Assembly: GCA_041658585.1 (NCBI GenBank)
Contig: JBAZZX010000020.1
Location: 1-48,094, forward strand
Direction of reading: 5' to 3'
DNA length: 48,094 nt
Source of the DNA: DYFC01 sp041658585
GTDB lineage: Bacteria; Nitrospirota; Thermodesulfovibrionia; Thermodesulfovibrionales; SM23-35
Of the stretch, positions 15,680 to 23,464 are shown in pieces. Made by a program: the position numbers and the translations under genes. Position 1 is the stretch's first letter. The number at the start of each line of letters is the position of its first letter. Under the pieces are notes generated by a model, which was not told the DNA's origin, made no database searches, and saw nothing but the letters and a program-made list of their open reading frames with translations.

Positions 15680-18388
15680 TTAATAAGCATTGTGATAGGC
15701 CTTTCGCCGCTTTATTAATTTCTCAACCTCCACTGCAAAAAATACAACAGACGATAATGCTATCGTAATCGTCAATTCACTTAAAGTTAAGGGCTCTGTC
15801 TTGAATATTGGATTTAAGAATGGCACATATATGGTTGCCATTTGGAGGAGAAAAGTCAGTGCAACCGCGCCGAAGAGGTATTTGTTGGAGAATAATCCCA
15901 TCCTGAAAAGCGATTGTTTTTCCGACCTTATGGCAAGAACATGACCAAGCTGTGTTAAACATAAAACTGTAAACACCATTGTCTGCCAATGAACATGTTC
16001 GGTTTTAAGCGACCATGCCTGAAGAAAAAGCACAATTCCGGCCATTAAAAGGCCAACCCATATTGCGTGAGAACCAAGTCCATGGGCAAATATGCTCTCT
16101 TTTGGATGTCTTGGCGGCCTCTTCATAACGTCACTTTCTGCCGGCTCGGCAGAGAGGGCAAGGGCGGGAAGCCCGTCTGTCACGAGATTTATCCAAAGTA
16201 TATGAATAGGCAGTAGGGGTATCGGCAGACCAACCAGGGGTGCAAGGAAAAGTGTCCAGATCTCTCCTGAATTTGTCGTCAGAAGATACTTTATGAATTT
16301 CCTTATGTTGTCATATATCTTTCTTCCTTCACTTACCGCTTTTACGATAGTTGCAAAATTATCATCGAGGAGTATCATGTGCGCCGCCTCTTTTGATACA
16401 TCCGTCCCGGTTATTCCCATTGCAATTCCGATGTCGGCCATCTTTAATGCAGGCGCATCATTTACGCCGTCGCCCGTCATGGCAACAAACTGCCCTCTGT
16501 CCTGAAGGGCCTTCACAATCTTCAGTTTCTGTTCAGGCGCTACCCTTGCGTAAACCCTGATATGATCGACCCTTTCTTCAAATTCCTCCAATGTTAATTG
16601 CTGAAGCTCTCTTCCTGTGATTATTGCCTTTGAGTCATCCTCGATGATGCCGAGCCTTCCTGCTATTGCCCTGGCAGTAACGGGATGGTCGCCTGTTATC
16701 ATCACGGGAATTATACCTGCTGTTTTGCACATTGATACAGCCTCTTTAACTTCTTCCCTCGGAGGGTCCATCATGCCAACAAGACCTAAAATAGTGAGTC
16801 CTGTTTCAACGCTTTCCGGTGACATATTATCAGGCAGGTCATCCCATTTCCTTGTGGCAATACAAAGGACCCTTAATCCATCGGCAGCCATCCTTTCGTT
16901 TATGCTGATGATCTCCTGTGCATCAATCGGCTTAAGCCCTTCTGATGTCAGAATGTTGTCAGATTTCTCGATAAGGACATCCACTGCCCCTTTTGTAAAA
17001 GAGACGAACTGAAAGGATTCAGGGGTTTCAGGATTTAAGGGTCCAAGCAATTGGTTCTTTTTTGCACTTGACCCCTTGGCCCCTTGACCCCTTTGCCCCT
17101 TATGAAACGTAGTCATACACTTTCTTTCAGAATCAAAAGGTATTTCACCAGTTCTCGGTAAATTCTCTTCAAGCTCCTTCTTGTCAAAACCATTATTCTT
17201 TGCAATGTTATACAAAGCAATTTCTGTCGGGTCACCAATTACATTGCCAAGGGCATCTACCTGAGCATCATTGCTTAATGCAAGCGCCGTAAAAAAAGAT
17301 GAGAGTTGAGAGGTAAGATGTAAGAGTTTTTCTGTTTCTTCGCTTTTAACTATTTCCCCATCTATCCATATCTCCTCAACCGTCATCTTGTTCAAGGTGA
17401 GAGTTCCTGTTTTATCAGAACAGATATAGGTTACTGACCCGAGTGTTTCCACAGCAGGGAGCTTTCTTATGAGAGCGTTCTGCTTTACCAGCTTTTTTGC
17501 CCCGAGGGCAAGAGAAATGGTTATTACAGCAGGAAGCGCCTCAGGTATTGCTGCTACTGCAAGGGAGATTGCTGTGAGGAGCATTAACAAGAGCGGTTCT
17601 CCTCTCATTATACCGATACCGAAAACAATAGCGCATATGACAAGAACTGCAATGGCAAGTTTCTTGCCAAATGCCGCGAGTCTTTTTTGAAGAGGTGTTT
17701 TAACCTCTTCTCCCTCTTGAAGCATAGTGGCAATCCTGCCGAGTTCTGTATTCATGCCTGTTGCTACGACAACACCCATGCCGCGACCATAGGAAACAAA
17801 AGTTCCTTTGTATGCCATATTCTTCCTGTCACCGATCGGCAAATGCTCATCGTGTAATGCCTTTGTATGCTTTTCAACAGGCACGGATTCACCGGTAAGT
17901 GCAGCTTCTTCTACCTTCAACTGAGCAGCTTCCACAAACCTTATATCAGCAGGAACAATCTTTCCAGCCTCAAGTACCACAACATCACCGGGAACAAGAT
18001 GAGATGCCGGAATATTTTCCGGAAATCCGTTCCTTATAACAGTTGCAGTTGGCGCAGCCATTCTCTTCAATGCAGACATTGCTTTTTCTGCTCTATATTC
18101 CTGAATAAATCCAATAACAGCATTGAGTATGATAATTGTCACAATAGCTATGGTGTCGGTGGCATCACCGATAATCCCGGATATTATTGCAGCAGCTATA
18201 AGGACAAGGATCATGAAGTCCTTGAACTGGTCGAGGAACATCATGAATGGGGTCTTCTTTTTCTTTTCTGTTAGTTCGTTGGGGCCATATTCTTCGAGCC
18301 GTCTCATGGCTTCTTCAGAAGAAATGCCCTGTGAGGATGACTTTAATTCATCAACGACCTCATTTATATCCTTTTGATGCCAACGCAT
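15680..18388 (-). CDS. P-type Ca2+/Mn2+-type cation-transporting ATPase (type IIA)
   Basis: The protein is 902 aa with SERCA/PMR1-type organisation: an N-terminal cation ATPase domain, TGES in the actuator loop (EEAALTGESVPVEKH), PEALP in helix M4, the phosphorylation motif CSDKTGTLTLN, MTGDGVNDAPALK in the P domain and NLVTDGLPALALS in M6. The M4 and M6 residues match pumps that export Ca2+ and, in PMR1/SPCA types, Mn2+. An insertion of about 30 residues rich in Gly/Lys/Pro breaks the nucleotide domain near residue 430 (see findings). The start ATG has an AGGAG site. It lies in the minus-strand gene group that begins with a Mn2+-type riboswitch and htpX; P-type ATPases are common targets of that riboswitch class, which favours a role in Mn2+ export. 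Confidence 0.93.
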   Translation of the reverse strand: MRWHQKDINEVVDELKSSSQGISSEEAMRRLEEYGPNELTEKKKKTPFMMFLDQFKDFMILVLIAAAIISGIIGDATDTIAIVTIIILNAVIGFIQEYRAEKAMSALKRMAAPTATVIRNGFPENIPASHLVPGDVVVLEAGKIVPADIRFVEAAQLKVEEAALTGESVPVEKHTKALHDEHLPIGDRKNMAYKGTFVSYGRGMGVVVATGMNTELGRIATMLQEGEEVKTPLQKRLAAFGKKLAIAVLVICAIVFGIGIMRGEPLLLMLLTAISLAVAAIPEALPAVITISLALGAKKLVKQNALIRKLPAVETLGSVTYICSDKTGTLTLNKMTVEEIWIDGEIVKSEETEKLLHLTSQLSSFFTALALSNDAQVDALGNVIGDPTEIALYNIAKNNGFDKKELEENLPRTGEIPFDSERKCMTTFHKGQRGQGAKGSSAKKNQLLGPLNPETPESFQFVSFTKGAVDVLIEKSDNILTSEGLKPIDAQEIISINERMAADGLRVLCIATRKWDDLPDNMSPESVETGLTILGLVGMMDPPREEVKEAVSMCKTAGIIPVMITGDHPVTARAIAGRLGIIEDDSKAIITGRELQQLTLEEFEERVDHIRVYARVAPEQKLKIVKALQDRGQFVAMTGDGVNDAPALKMADIGIAMGITGTDVSKEAAHMILLDDNFATIVKAVSEGRKIYDNIRKFIKYLLTTNSGEIWTLFLAPLVGLPIPLLPIHILWINLVTDGLPALALSAEPAESDVMKRPPRHPKESIFAHGLGSHAIWVGLLMAGIVLFLQAWSLKTEHVHWQTMVFTVLCLTQLGHVLAIRSEKQSLFRMGLFSNKYLFGAVALTFLLQMATIYVPFLNPIFKTEPLTLSELTITIALSSVVFFAVEVEKLIKRRKAYHNAY

Positions 18389-18454
18389 ATTGCTCCTCTT
18401 TTTACCAGCTATAAGATTAGGCCGATGGATTAAAAAACAACATTTTTTGTGAAA

Positions 18455-18562
18455 AGACAGGAGATTGCTTCGCTCCTCACAATGACAAAATACTTTTGCA
18501 AATTGTCATTTAAATCCTTCGCCCCTGTCATTGCAAGCGGAGCGAAGCAATCTTGCCTTTCT
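18455..18562. repeat. Inverted-repeat element of the ATTGCTTCGCTCC type
   Basis: The arms GATTGCTTCGCTCC (near 18462) and GGAGCGAAGCAATC (near 18538) are exact inverted repeats, with CAATGACA/TGTCATTG also paired inside. A relative lies at 35091-35182. It is noncoding and sits between the ATPase gene and the zinc-ribbon gene. Read-through as RNA would form a long hairpin. Confidence 0.65.
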
Positions 18563-18646
18563 GCTAAAGGTAAAACTCTTTACCACAATCTCAAGGCATC
18601 ACGTGTTCATCAAGAATTGCTTATATAATTGCAAATTATCAAGCGA

Positions 18647-18952
18647 TTACTTCTTAAACACACTGAACAACTTATCAAGCCCTGTTTTTTCAAGGCTTGA
18701 TACAGTCTCCAACTCTCCGGCGTCAAGCCATATTCCTTCGCATTCGGAACACTTGTCCACCTTTATGCCCTTATAACCAATCTCAATGAGCTCCATCCCG
18801 CACTTAGGACACCTCATATTATGAAGTTCCTTTATTCTTTTCTTTTCCTCTTCTGCAAGTTGCCCGTGTTTTTCCCCCTCAACTTTTTTCTTTCTTTCAA
18901 ACTCCATTCTTGCAAAATGTTCTTCTTCCTGTTCACTTGGCTTTAGCGGCAT
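18647..18952 (-). CDS. TFIIB-type zinc-ribbon protein
   Basis: The protein is 101 aa. Residues about 1-45 are a charged helix (EEEHFARMEFERKKK). Residues 47-82 form a zinc ribbon, CPKCG...CSECEGIWLDAGELE, the zf-TFIIB (PF13453) signature in which a CxxC pair and a second CxxC hold one zinc. These small proteins are widespread and of unknown function. The gene is in the minus-strand string between the small membrane proteins and the P-type ATPase, with about 100 bases on the upstream side and 258 bases including a repeat on the downstream side. Confidence 0.88.
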   Translation of the reverse strand: MPLKPSEQEEEHFARMEFERKKKVEGEKHGQLAEEEKKRIKELHNMRCPKCGMELIEIGYKGIKVDKCSECEGIWLDAGELETVSSLEKTGLDKLFSVFKK

Positions 18953-19053
18953 GATATCCTCCTCTTAAAAATTAAGTTATTACATTATCGAGCCATTGAG
19001 CTAATGACTCGGCCTTATCCTAAAACACCATAACATGCGTTACATCTGCATTT

Positions 19054-19287
19054 TCACTGCTTTGATACCCGTTCTTTCACATTCGAGGCGCTACTTTTTA
19101 TTCTTCTAAGCAAACTCTTTGCCCATACAAATTCTGTAGCAAGGATTCCCAACCCGATTGGTATTACAATAAAGGCAGGGCCGGGCAAAACTACCATTGC
19201 CAGTCCAATCAGCAGCACAGTAAAACCAATTACTGATATAATCAATTTCTTTACTTGCTTAATACTTTTAAACAAAAGTGCAGTCAT
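19054..19287 (-). CDS. PGPGW-family small membrane protein
   Basis: The protein is 77 aa with one or two membrane helices at about 14-55. The central motif VVLPGPAFIVIPIGLGIL corresponds to the PGPGW (PF09656) family signature, followed by LATEFVWAKSLLRRIK. Members are predicted inner-membrane proteins of unknown function. It is part of the gene string downstream of htpX. Confidence 0.8.
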   Translation of the reverse strand: MTALLFKSIKQVKKLIISVIGFTVLLIGLAMVVLPGPAFIVIPIGLGILATEFVWAKSLLRRIKSSASNVKERVSKQ

Positions 19288-19363
19288 ATATCATCAATCA
19301 AAAAACCAAAGGGTTAGGGCTTGCTTTTTGATGCCTCCTTTTATCAAAAGAGTAAAAACCTGA

Positions 19364-19642
19364 TCACATTTTGTTTTGAACCTTGATCATCTCTATGGGC
19401 AGATCCCTGCCGCAATGCTTGCAAACTATTGCGTCTTCTTTAATAATCTCTGCACAGTAAGGGCACTTTTTGGTATACCCTTTAGATACCATAGGTGGAA
19501 GCAATGCAATAACAATAATAAGCAAAGGGAAAAGGGCGCATAGTATAAACCACCATATCGGGATGCGACCCTTTGTTTTGGCTACAATGCCCCCTACAAT
19601 GCCTGCAATGATAACCAGTAATACATATCTAAACAATGACAA
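19364..19642 (-). CDS. Membrane protein with C-terminal double-CxxC zinc ribbon
   Basis: The protein is 92 aa. Two hydrophobic helices occupy about 5-20 and 29-50. The cytoplasmic tail has CPYCAEIIKEDAIVCKHCG, a compact zinc ribbon of the zinc_ribbon_2/DUF7577 type often attached to small membrane proteins. The start lies 27 bases after the SPFH gene ends, so the two are probably co-transcribed. Function unknown. Confidence 0.82.
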   Translation of the reverse strand: MSLFRYVLLVIIAGIVGGIVAKTKGRIPIWWFILCALFPLLIIVIALLPPMVSKGYTKKCPYCAEIIKEDAIVCKHCGRDLPIEMIKVQNKM

Positions 19643-19669
19643 TGGATACCTCTGGTAATGATTACTCGG

Positions 19670-20539
19670 TTATCTCTTTTGTATATCACCTACGCCTATA
19701 AATGGCACAGCTCCACCACCTGTAACCTGTGGGAGGATTCCGTTCCATTTATCTATAGCCTTGAGATTGGCCTCTATCTTTCTAAGCTCTATAAGGTCCG
19801 GTGAAATATTTGCCCTTTGTAGCCTCAGGGACTCTGCCTCTGCCTTTGCTGCTGTAATCTTCTGTTCTGCCTCTATCTTTATCCTCTCCAGGTCCCTATT
19901 TGCCTTCAGTGCAAGCTGTTCTGCTGTCTGCTTTGACTCAATGGCTTCCATAAATATCTTGGAGAAGCTGAAACCGACGATAGAGAATGCATCAACCGCT
20001 ATGTTGTGCGCCATGAGCCTTTCAGTAAGGGTTGCTTTCATTGCATCGCTTACCGCTGACCTCTTTGTGATAAGCTCTTCTGCTGAATACCTGGCTGACA
20101 CAGCCTTTACCACCTCCTGCACTGCAGGGTCTATGATTCGCTCTTTAAAGTCTATGCCGATGGTCTGATAGACAATATTTGCCTTATCAGGAACTATGTG
20201 ATAGTTAATCGCAACAGTAGAGCTTACATCCTGAAGGTTGGATGATGCAGCTGCTGCATCAGTCGTTGCCTTCTGCACCTTGACATCCATCCGGGCAACC
20301 TTCTGCATTATAGGTATCCTGAAATGCAGTCCTTCTCCAAGCACATTCTTCTGAACAGCGCCAAAATTAAGGACAATACCTCTTTCACCCGCCCCAATCT
20401 GAACCCATGGACTTAAAAACAGGAAAAACACCAGAATTGCTCCAATAATTAGTACTAACCTCAAAGGGCCTTTCTTCATTGCAAACTGCATTGCTACCCT
20501 TGTTGCCTCTTTTGCCCTGTAGATATCTTGCTCATCCAT
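19670..20539 (-). CDS. Prohibitin-like SPFH-domain protein
   Basis: The protein is 289 aa. A single membrane helix at about 28-46 (LVLIIGAILVFFLFLSPW) precedes an SPFH/Band 7 domain at about 48-215: GERGIVLNFGAVQ, EGLHFRIPIMQKVARMDVKV, SARYSAEELITKR and TERLMAHNIAVDAFSIV. A coiled-coil tail rich in Ala/Glu follows (LERIKIEAEQKITAAKAEAE). Prohibitins form ring scaffolds in the membrane and in bacteria (HflK/HflC) control the protease FtsH. It follows htpX by 39 bases on the same strand, which fits a joint role in membrane-protein quality control under the same riboswitch. Confidence 0.92.
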   Translation of the reverse strand: MDEQDIYRAKEATRVAMQFAMKKGPLRLVLIIGAILVFFLFLSPWVQIGAGERGIVLNFGAVQKNVLGEGLHFRIPIMQKVARMDVKVQKATTDAAAASSNLQDVSSTVAINYHIVPDKANIVYQTIGIDFKERIIDPAVQEVVKAVSARYSAEELITKRSAVSDAMKATLTERLMAHNIAVDAFSIVGFSFSKIFMEAIESKQTAEQLALKANRDLERIKIEAEQKITAAKAEAESLRLQRANISPDLIELRKIEANLKAIDKWNGILPQVTGGGAVPFIGVGDIQKR

Positions 20540-20578
20540 TATGCTTCCTCCTTTTAATTTAATGTAGCCTTCTTAGTA

Positions 20579-21424
20579 TTATCCTAACCTCATAGCTTCA
20601 AGTCTTGCGACCCTTTCCTCAATAGGCGGATGGGTGCTGAAGAGTTTTAAAATACCGCCGCCGGAAAGCGGGCTGACTATAAACATATGTGCTGTCGCCG
20701 GATTGGCATTCATCGGTATTTTTTGCGAGGCCATATGGAGTTTTTTCAGTGCATTTGCAAGGTATAATGGATTGCCTGCAATTCTCGCTCCACCTGCATC
20801 TGCACCATATTCCCTCGAACGTGATATTGCCATCTGCACCACCATAGCTGCAATAGGGCCGACTATCATCATCACCAGCGCTGCTATGGGATTGCTCCCT
20901 TTTCCCTCATTGTCACTTCTCCCGCCAAATATCATAGCCCACTGTGCCATCTGTGCGAGATAGCTTATGGCGCCTGCTATCGTTGCCGCAACGGTTCCAA
21001 CAAGAATATCCCTATGCTTTATATGTGCAAGTTCATGTGCAATAACACCTTCAAGTTCTTCTCTTGAAAGAATCTTCATGATGCCGGTTGTTACAGCAAC
21101 CGCACCATGCTTAGGATTTCTTCCTGTGGCAAAGGCATTGGGCTGATCCTTTTCCATGATGTAGACTTTTGGCATGGGAAGCTCTGCCTTTTGTGCAAGT
21201 CTCCTGACTGTTCCAAACAGCTCTGGGGCTTCAGCTTCGCTTACCTGTTGTGCACGGTACATTTTTAAAACGATTTTGTCGCTAAACCAATAGGTGATGA
21301 AGTTCATGCCGAAAGCAACGATGAGGGCTATTGTCATGCCATTCTTGCCCCCTAAGGCTGCTCCAACAAAAACCAGCAACAGGGTTAATGTTACCATTAA
21401 AGCCATTGTTCTCAATCCGTTCAT
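20579..21424 (-). CDS. htpX: HtpX-type membrane zinc metalloprotease
   Basis: The protein is 281 aa, standard for HtpX. Two N-terminal helices (7-45) are followed by an M48 domain with the zinc motif HELAHIKHRD near 130, two further hydrophobic segments (about 143-165 and 180-205), SREYGADAGGARIAG carrying the third ligand Glu, and the end FSTHPPIEERVARLE. HtpX cleaves misfolded inner-membrane proteins alongside FtsH. The start ATG has a strong AAGGAGGT site. Its roughly 150-base leader holds a Mn2+-type riboswitch and an overlapping terminator, so expression is probably switched by Mn2+. It leads a minus-strand gene string (SPFH, zinc-ribbon membrane, PGPGW, zinc ribbon, P-ATPase). Confidence 0.96.
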   Translation of the reverse strand: MNGLRTMALMVTLTLLLVFVGAALGGKNGMTIALIVAFGMNFITYWFSDKIVLKMYRAQQVSEAEAPELFGTVRRLAQKAELPMPKVYIMEKDQPNAFATGRNPKHGAVAVTTGIMKILSREELEGVIAHELAHIKHRDILVGTVAATIAGAISYLAQMAQWAMIFGGRSDNEGKGSNPIAALVMMIVGPIAAMVVQMAISRSREYGADAGGARIAGNPLYLANALKKLHMASQKIPMNANPATAHMFIVSPLSGGGILKLFSTHPPIEERVARLEAMRLG

Positions 21425-21443
21425 TTTTTACCTCCTTTTTCCA

Positions 21444-21488
21444 TAAAAAAAGACTTTTACCGCAGAAATTTTTCTACGATAAAGGTCT
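21444..21488 (-). terminator. Riboswitch-controlled intrinsic terminator in the htpX leader
   Basis: On the minus strand an 18-base arm (21488-21471, AGACCTTTATCGTAGAAA) pairs with 21468-21451 (TTTCTGCGGTAAAAGTCT) with only a few G-T or mismatched pairs, followed by seven T. The 5' arm includes the bases at 21485-21479 that close the P1 stem of the riboswitch, so terminator and ligand-bound aptamer exclude each other. This predicts transcription on when ligand is bound. Confidence 0.75.
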
Positions 21489-21578
21489 TGCTTGTTAGTT
21501 TTATCTAACCCGTGGTACCGGCCTGCCTCTGGCAGACGTGCTGACGATATCCACTGATCCAGCTACTCCCCTTTACTA
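21479..21578 (-). promoter_or_regulatory. yybP-ykoY (Mn2+) riboswitch upstream of htpX
   Basis: The minus-strand leader reads AGTAAAGGGGAGTAGCTGG, then ATCGTCAGCACG, a hairpin CTGCCAGAGGCAG, CCGGTACCACGGGTTAG and finally GACCTTTAT. These match the yybP-ykoY layout: P1 closed by AAAGG/CCTTT, the GGGGAGTAGC segment, the CGTCA loop and a CCGGTACC...CGGGT segment. Known members bind Mn2+ and turn on exporters (MntP, TerC, UPF0016, P-type ATPases). Here it precedes htpX, and the P1 3' strand overlaps a terminator. Recognition is by consensus memory, not by a covariance search. Confidence 0.78.
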
Positions 21579-21631
21579 ATTTACTTTATTCAAATAAGAG
21601 ATATTCTGTCAAGTCAATTCATAAATGAATA

Positions 21632-21773
21632 ATTAGTGTCTGTGTATAAACCACGATTCAAGCAATCCGTCATTCTCCGACTCGATCGGGGAATCCAGTC
21701 TTTTCAACGGGTTATAGATCCCCCGGTCAAGCCGGAGGATGACAAACCGGGAGTTTATACACAGACTCTAATT
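21632..21773. repeat. Miniature element with GTCTGTGTATAAAC ends
   Basis: The ends AATTAGTGTCTGTGTATAAA (from 21632) and the inverted GTTTATACACAGACTCTAAT (to about 21773) differ at one position over 20 bp. The inside holds further hairpins (CCGGTCAAGCCGG). The same end sequence closes the element at 32266-32454, so this is one family. It has cut off the resB-like gene on its right side. Confidence 0.75.
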
Positions 21774-21931
21774 AATATTTGAAGATTCTTTGCGGGTTCG
21801 GCCTTCTGATCCAGAATGGTCCCTATTATTGATGTAGAGGCAATTAAAGCGAAAATAACTATTGCAAACCTAACTGAGGAAAAAATATCCCATATTTCTC
21901 CGACAAATGTCCTGTTTTTTTCTTGTTCCAT
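21755..21931 (-). pseudogene. Truncated ResB/Ccs1-like cytochrome c biogenesis protein, N-terminus only
   Basis: The ATG at 21931 opens a 58-codon frame: a charged start, then FSSVRFAIVIFALIAS and TSIIGTILDQ. The S-S-V-R-F plus one helix plus S-I-I-G-T-I pattern is the first transmembrane segment of ResB, the haem-handling partner in system II cytochrome c maturation (about 350-450 aa when whole). The coding sequence then runs into the miniature element at 21773 and stops within it. The rest of resB is not found nearby. The many c-type haem sites of the Hmc cytochrome imply that a working maturation system exists elsewhere. Confidence 0.65.
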
Positions 21932-22145
21932 TTCACAATTCCCTTAAAATGTATTTTCGGATAATACTATCCGACAGAATGCTGATTCATTGCGACCGGG
22001 GTTGTAATGATGAGAACTAAGCCCGAGGGGGTTTATTGATAAGAAAAGAAGGTTCCGGTGAAACTTCAGATATTGGTTGTATGACTGAATAAAGTGCAGA
22101 AAATAAGATTACTTGAGAGTACCGTATTCAATGTTTCAAAAGCAA

Positions 22146-23049
22146 CTAAGCGGCCAACCTAAAGGGGTTATTTTTACGGAAATCGATTCTATCGATGAGG
22201 AATTTCGCGAAAGCAGCCTCAGAAGGTAAACCTGACAGAAAATCGGGGAAGGAATTTCTGAGGGCAAGAGAAGTAACGTACTCCGAAGGGGGAATACCGG
22301 GGCGGATAGTACGGAGCCAGGAGCCGAACTTAGCCCAAACGAGATCGGGAAAGCTAATGGAAAGATACTGAAGGAGCCCCTGAGCAATAAGCCCGACCTG
22401 AATAAACCGGTGATACGCAAGCACATTTGTTTCGCCATATACAGGGCTTTGAGCCACCTGCATAGCGTTGGGGTTGTCCAATAGAGTTCTGAGCTTAACC
22501 TTTTCACCATATAGTGGGGGGCGACCCTTCTTTCTTTTGCCTGAGGGAACATCAGCGGGCATATAGGCAACGGCATTCATTCTCACCAGAGAGACAAGGT
22601 GATTACCCTTCTTAAGCAGAGGAGCCATAACCTTCCGAGCGCAATAATACGCGTCAGCGATAAAATAAAACGAGGGAAGACCGAGAGAGTCGACCAGAGA
22701 AAGCATCTTATCCAGAAGAGTCGCCGTATCCCTGTTGGAAAAGACAAGCCCCTCATGGATACGGCTGGCAACAGGGACGGCAAAGACACTCTGCAGAGCT
22801 CCGACCAGAATCGCAACCGCCTGACAGGAGTGCCCCGAGGTTCAGGGCCGGGGAGTGGAAGAAATCAAGGAGTCTGTCATAAAAAGCTTCTTTAAGGCCA
22901 AAGGCTCTGACGATACTGGTGACGCCGAAGATATCCGGTCGTATGCACATACCGGCAAGACAAACAGACAACCACAGAAACGTCCGCATCCGGGAACAGG
23001 CAGACCTTAATTGCTCGACAACAGACAGCCAGTGACGCCAAAGAACCAT
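22146..23049 (-). pseudogene. DDE transposase with internal deletion and frameshift
   Basis: The ATG at 23049 starts VLWRHWLSVVEQLRSAC and runs to FHSPALNL near 22850. There the frame shifts, and the continuing transposase sequence (GHSCQAVAILVGALQSVFAV) is in another frame, which stays open to 22146 with FYFIADAYYCARKVM and a YGEKVKLR region. The stretch that normally follows ALNL, including the first catalytic Asp region, is missing, so deletion rather than a simple one-base slip is likely. The fold resembles IS4/IS701-like DDE transposases; exact family unassigned. The protein is not functional. Confidence 0.8.
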
Positions 23050-23128
23050 GACAAACCTCTTAGGGAAATAAGATGTTGCTATAATAGCAATAAAATACAC
23101 CCACAAGAAGTCAGTTCTGGTAAAATTA

Positions 23129-23464
23129 ATGCAGAGGAATATGACAGACAAAAGTCTTTTGAGAATCGAAAAGCAGATTGAAAAGATTAAGCAGGAACTG
23201 CTGGATATCGGAGAGATGCGGCCAGGGTCGCTGACCAAACAGTACCGCAATGCGAAAGAAAAGAAATGGGAGTTCTATCAGCTTAGCTATACCCATAAGA
23301 TGAAAAGCAAAACCGAGTATGTCAGGGCTCCCCATGTTGATGATCTGAAAAAACAGGTCGATACTTACAAAAGATTCAAAGCTCTCGTTGAAAAGTGGAT
23401 CGATCTCTCTATCGAACACTCAAAAATCAAAATGTACCTGGCTAACCGCAATCTGTTAAAATGA
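23129..23464 (+). CDS. DUF6788-family IS accessory protein
   Basis: The protein is 111 aa, highly basic and helical. The segment MRPGSLTKQYRNAKEKKWEF and then YQLSYTHKMKSKTEYVR, with HVDDLKKQVDTYKRFKALVEKW and IDLSIEHSKIK, matches the DUF6788 pattern (LRPGSLSRQYR...YYQLSYT...VETYRRFRxLVxEWxDLSIE). In the usual family a Cys-containing stretch (CGKPGCRC) sits after the QYR; it is missing here (QYRNAKEKKW). Genes of this kind accompany certain DDE transposases. It lies wholly inside the IS, divergent from the transposase, and ends just before the right terminal repeat. Confidence 0.8.
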   Translation: MQRNMTDKSLLRIEKQIEKIKQELLDIGEMRPGSLTKQYRNAKEKKWEFYQLSYTHKMKSKTEYVRAPHVDDLKKQVDTYKRFKALVEKWIDLSIEHSKIKMYLANRNLLK

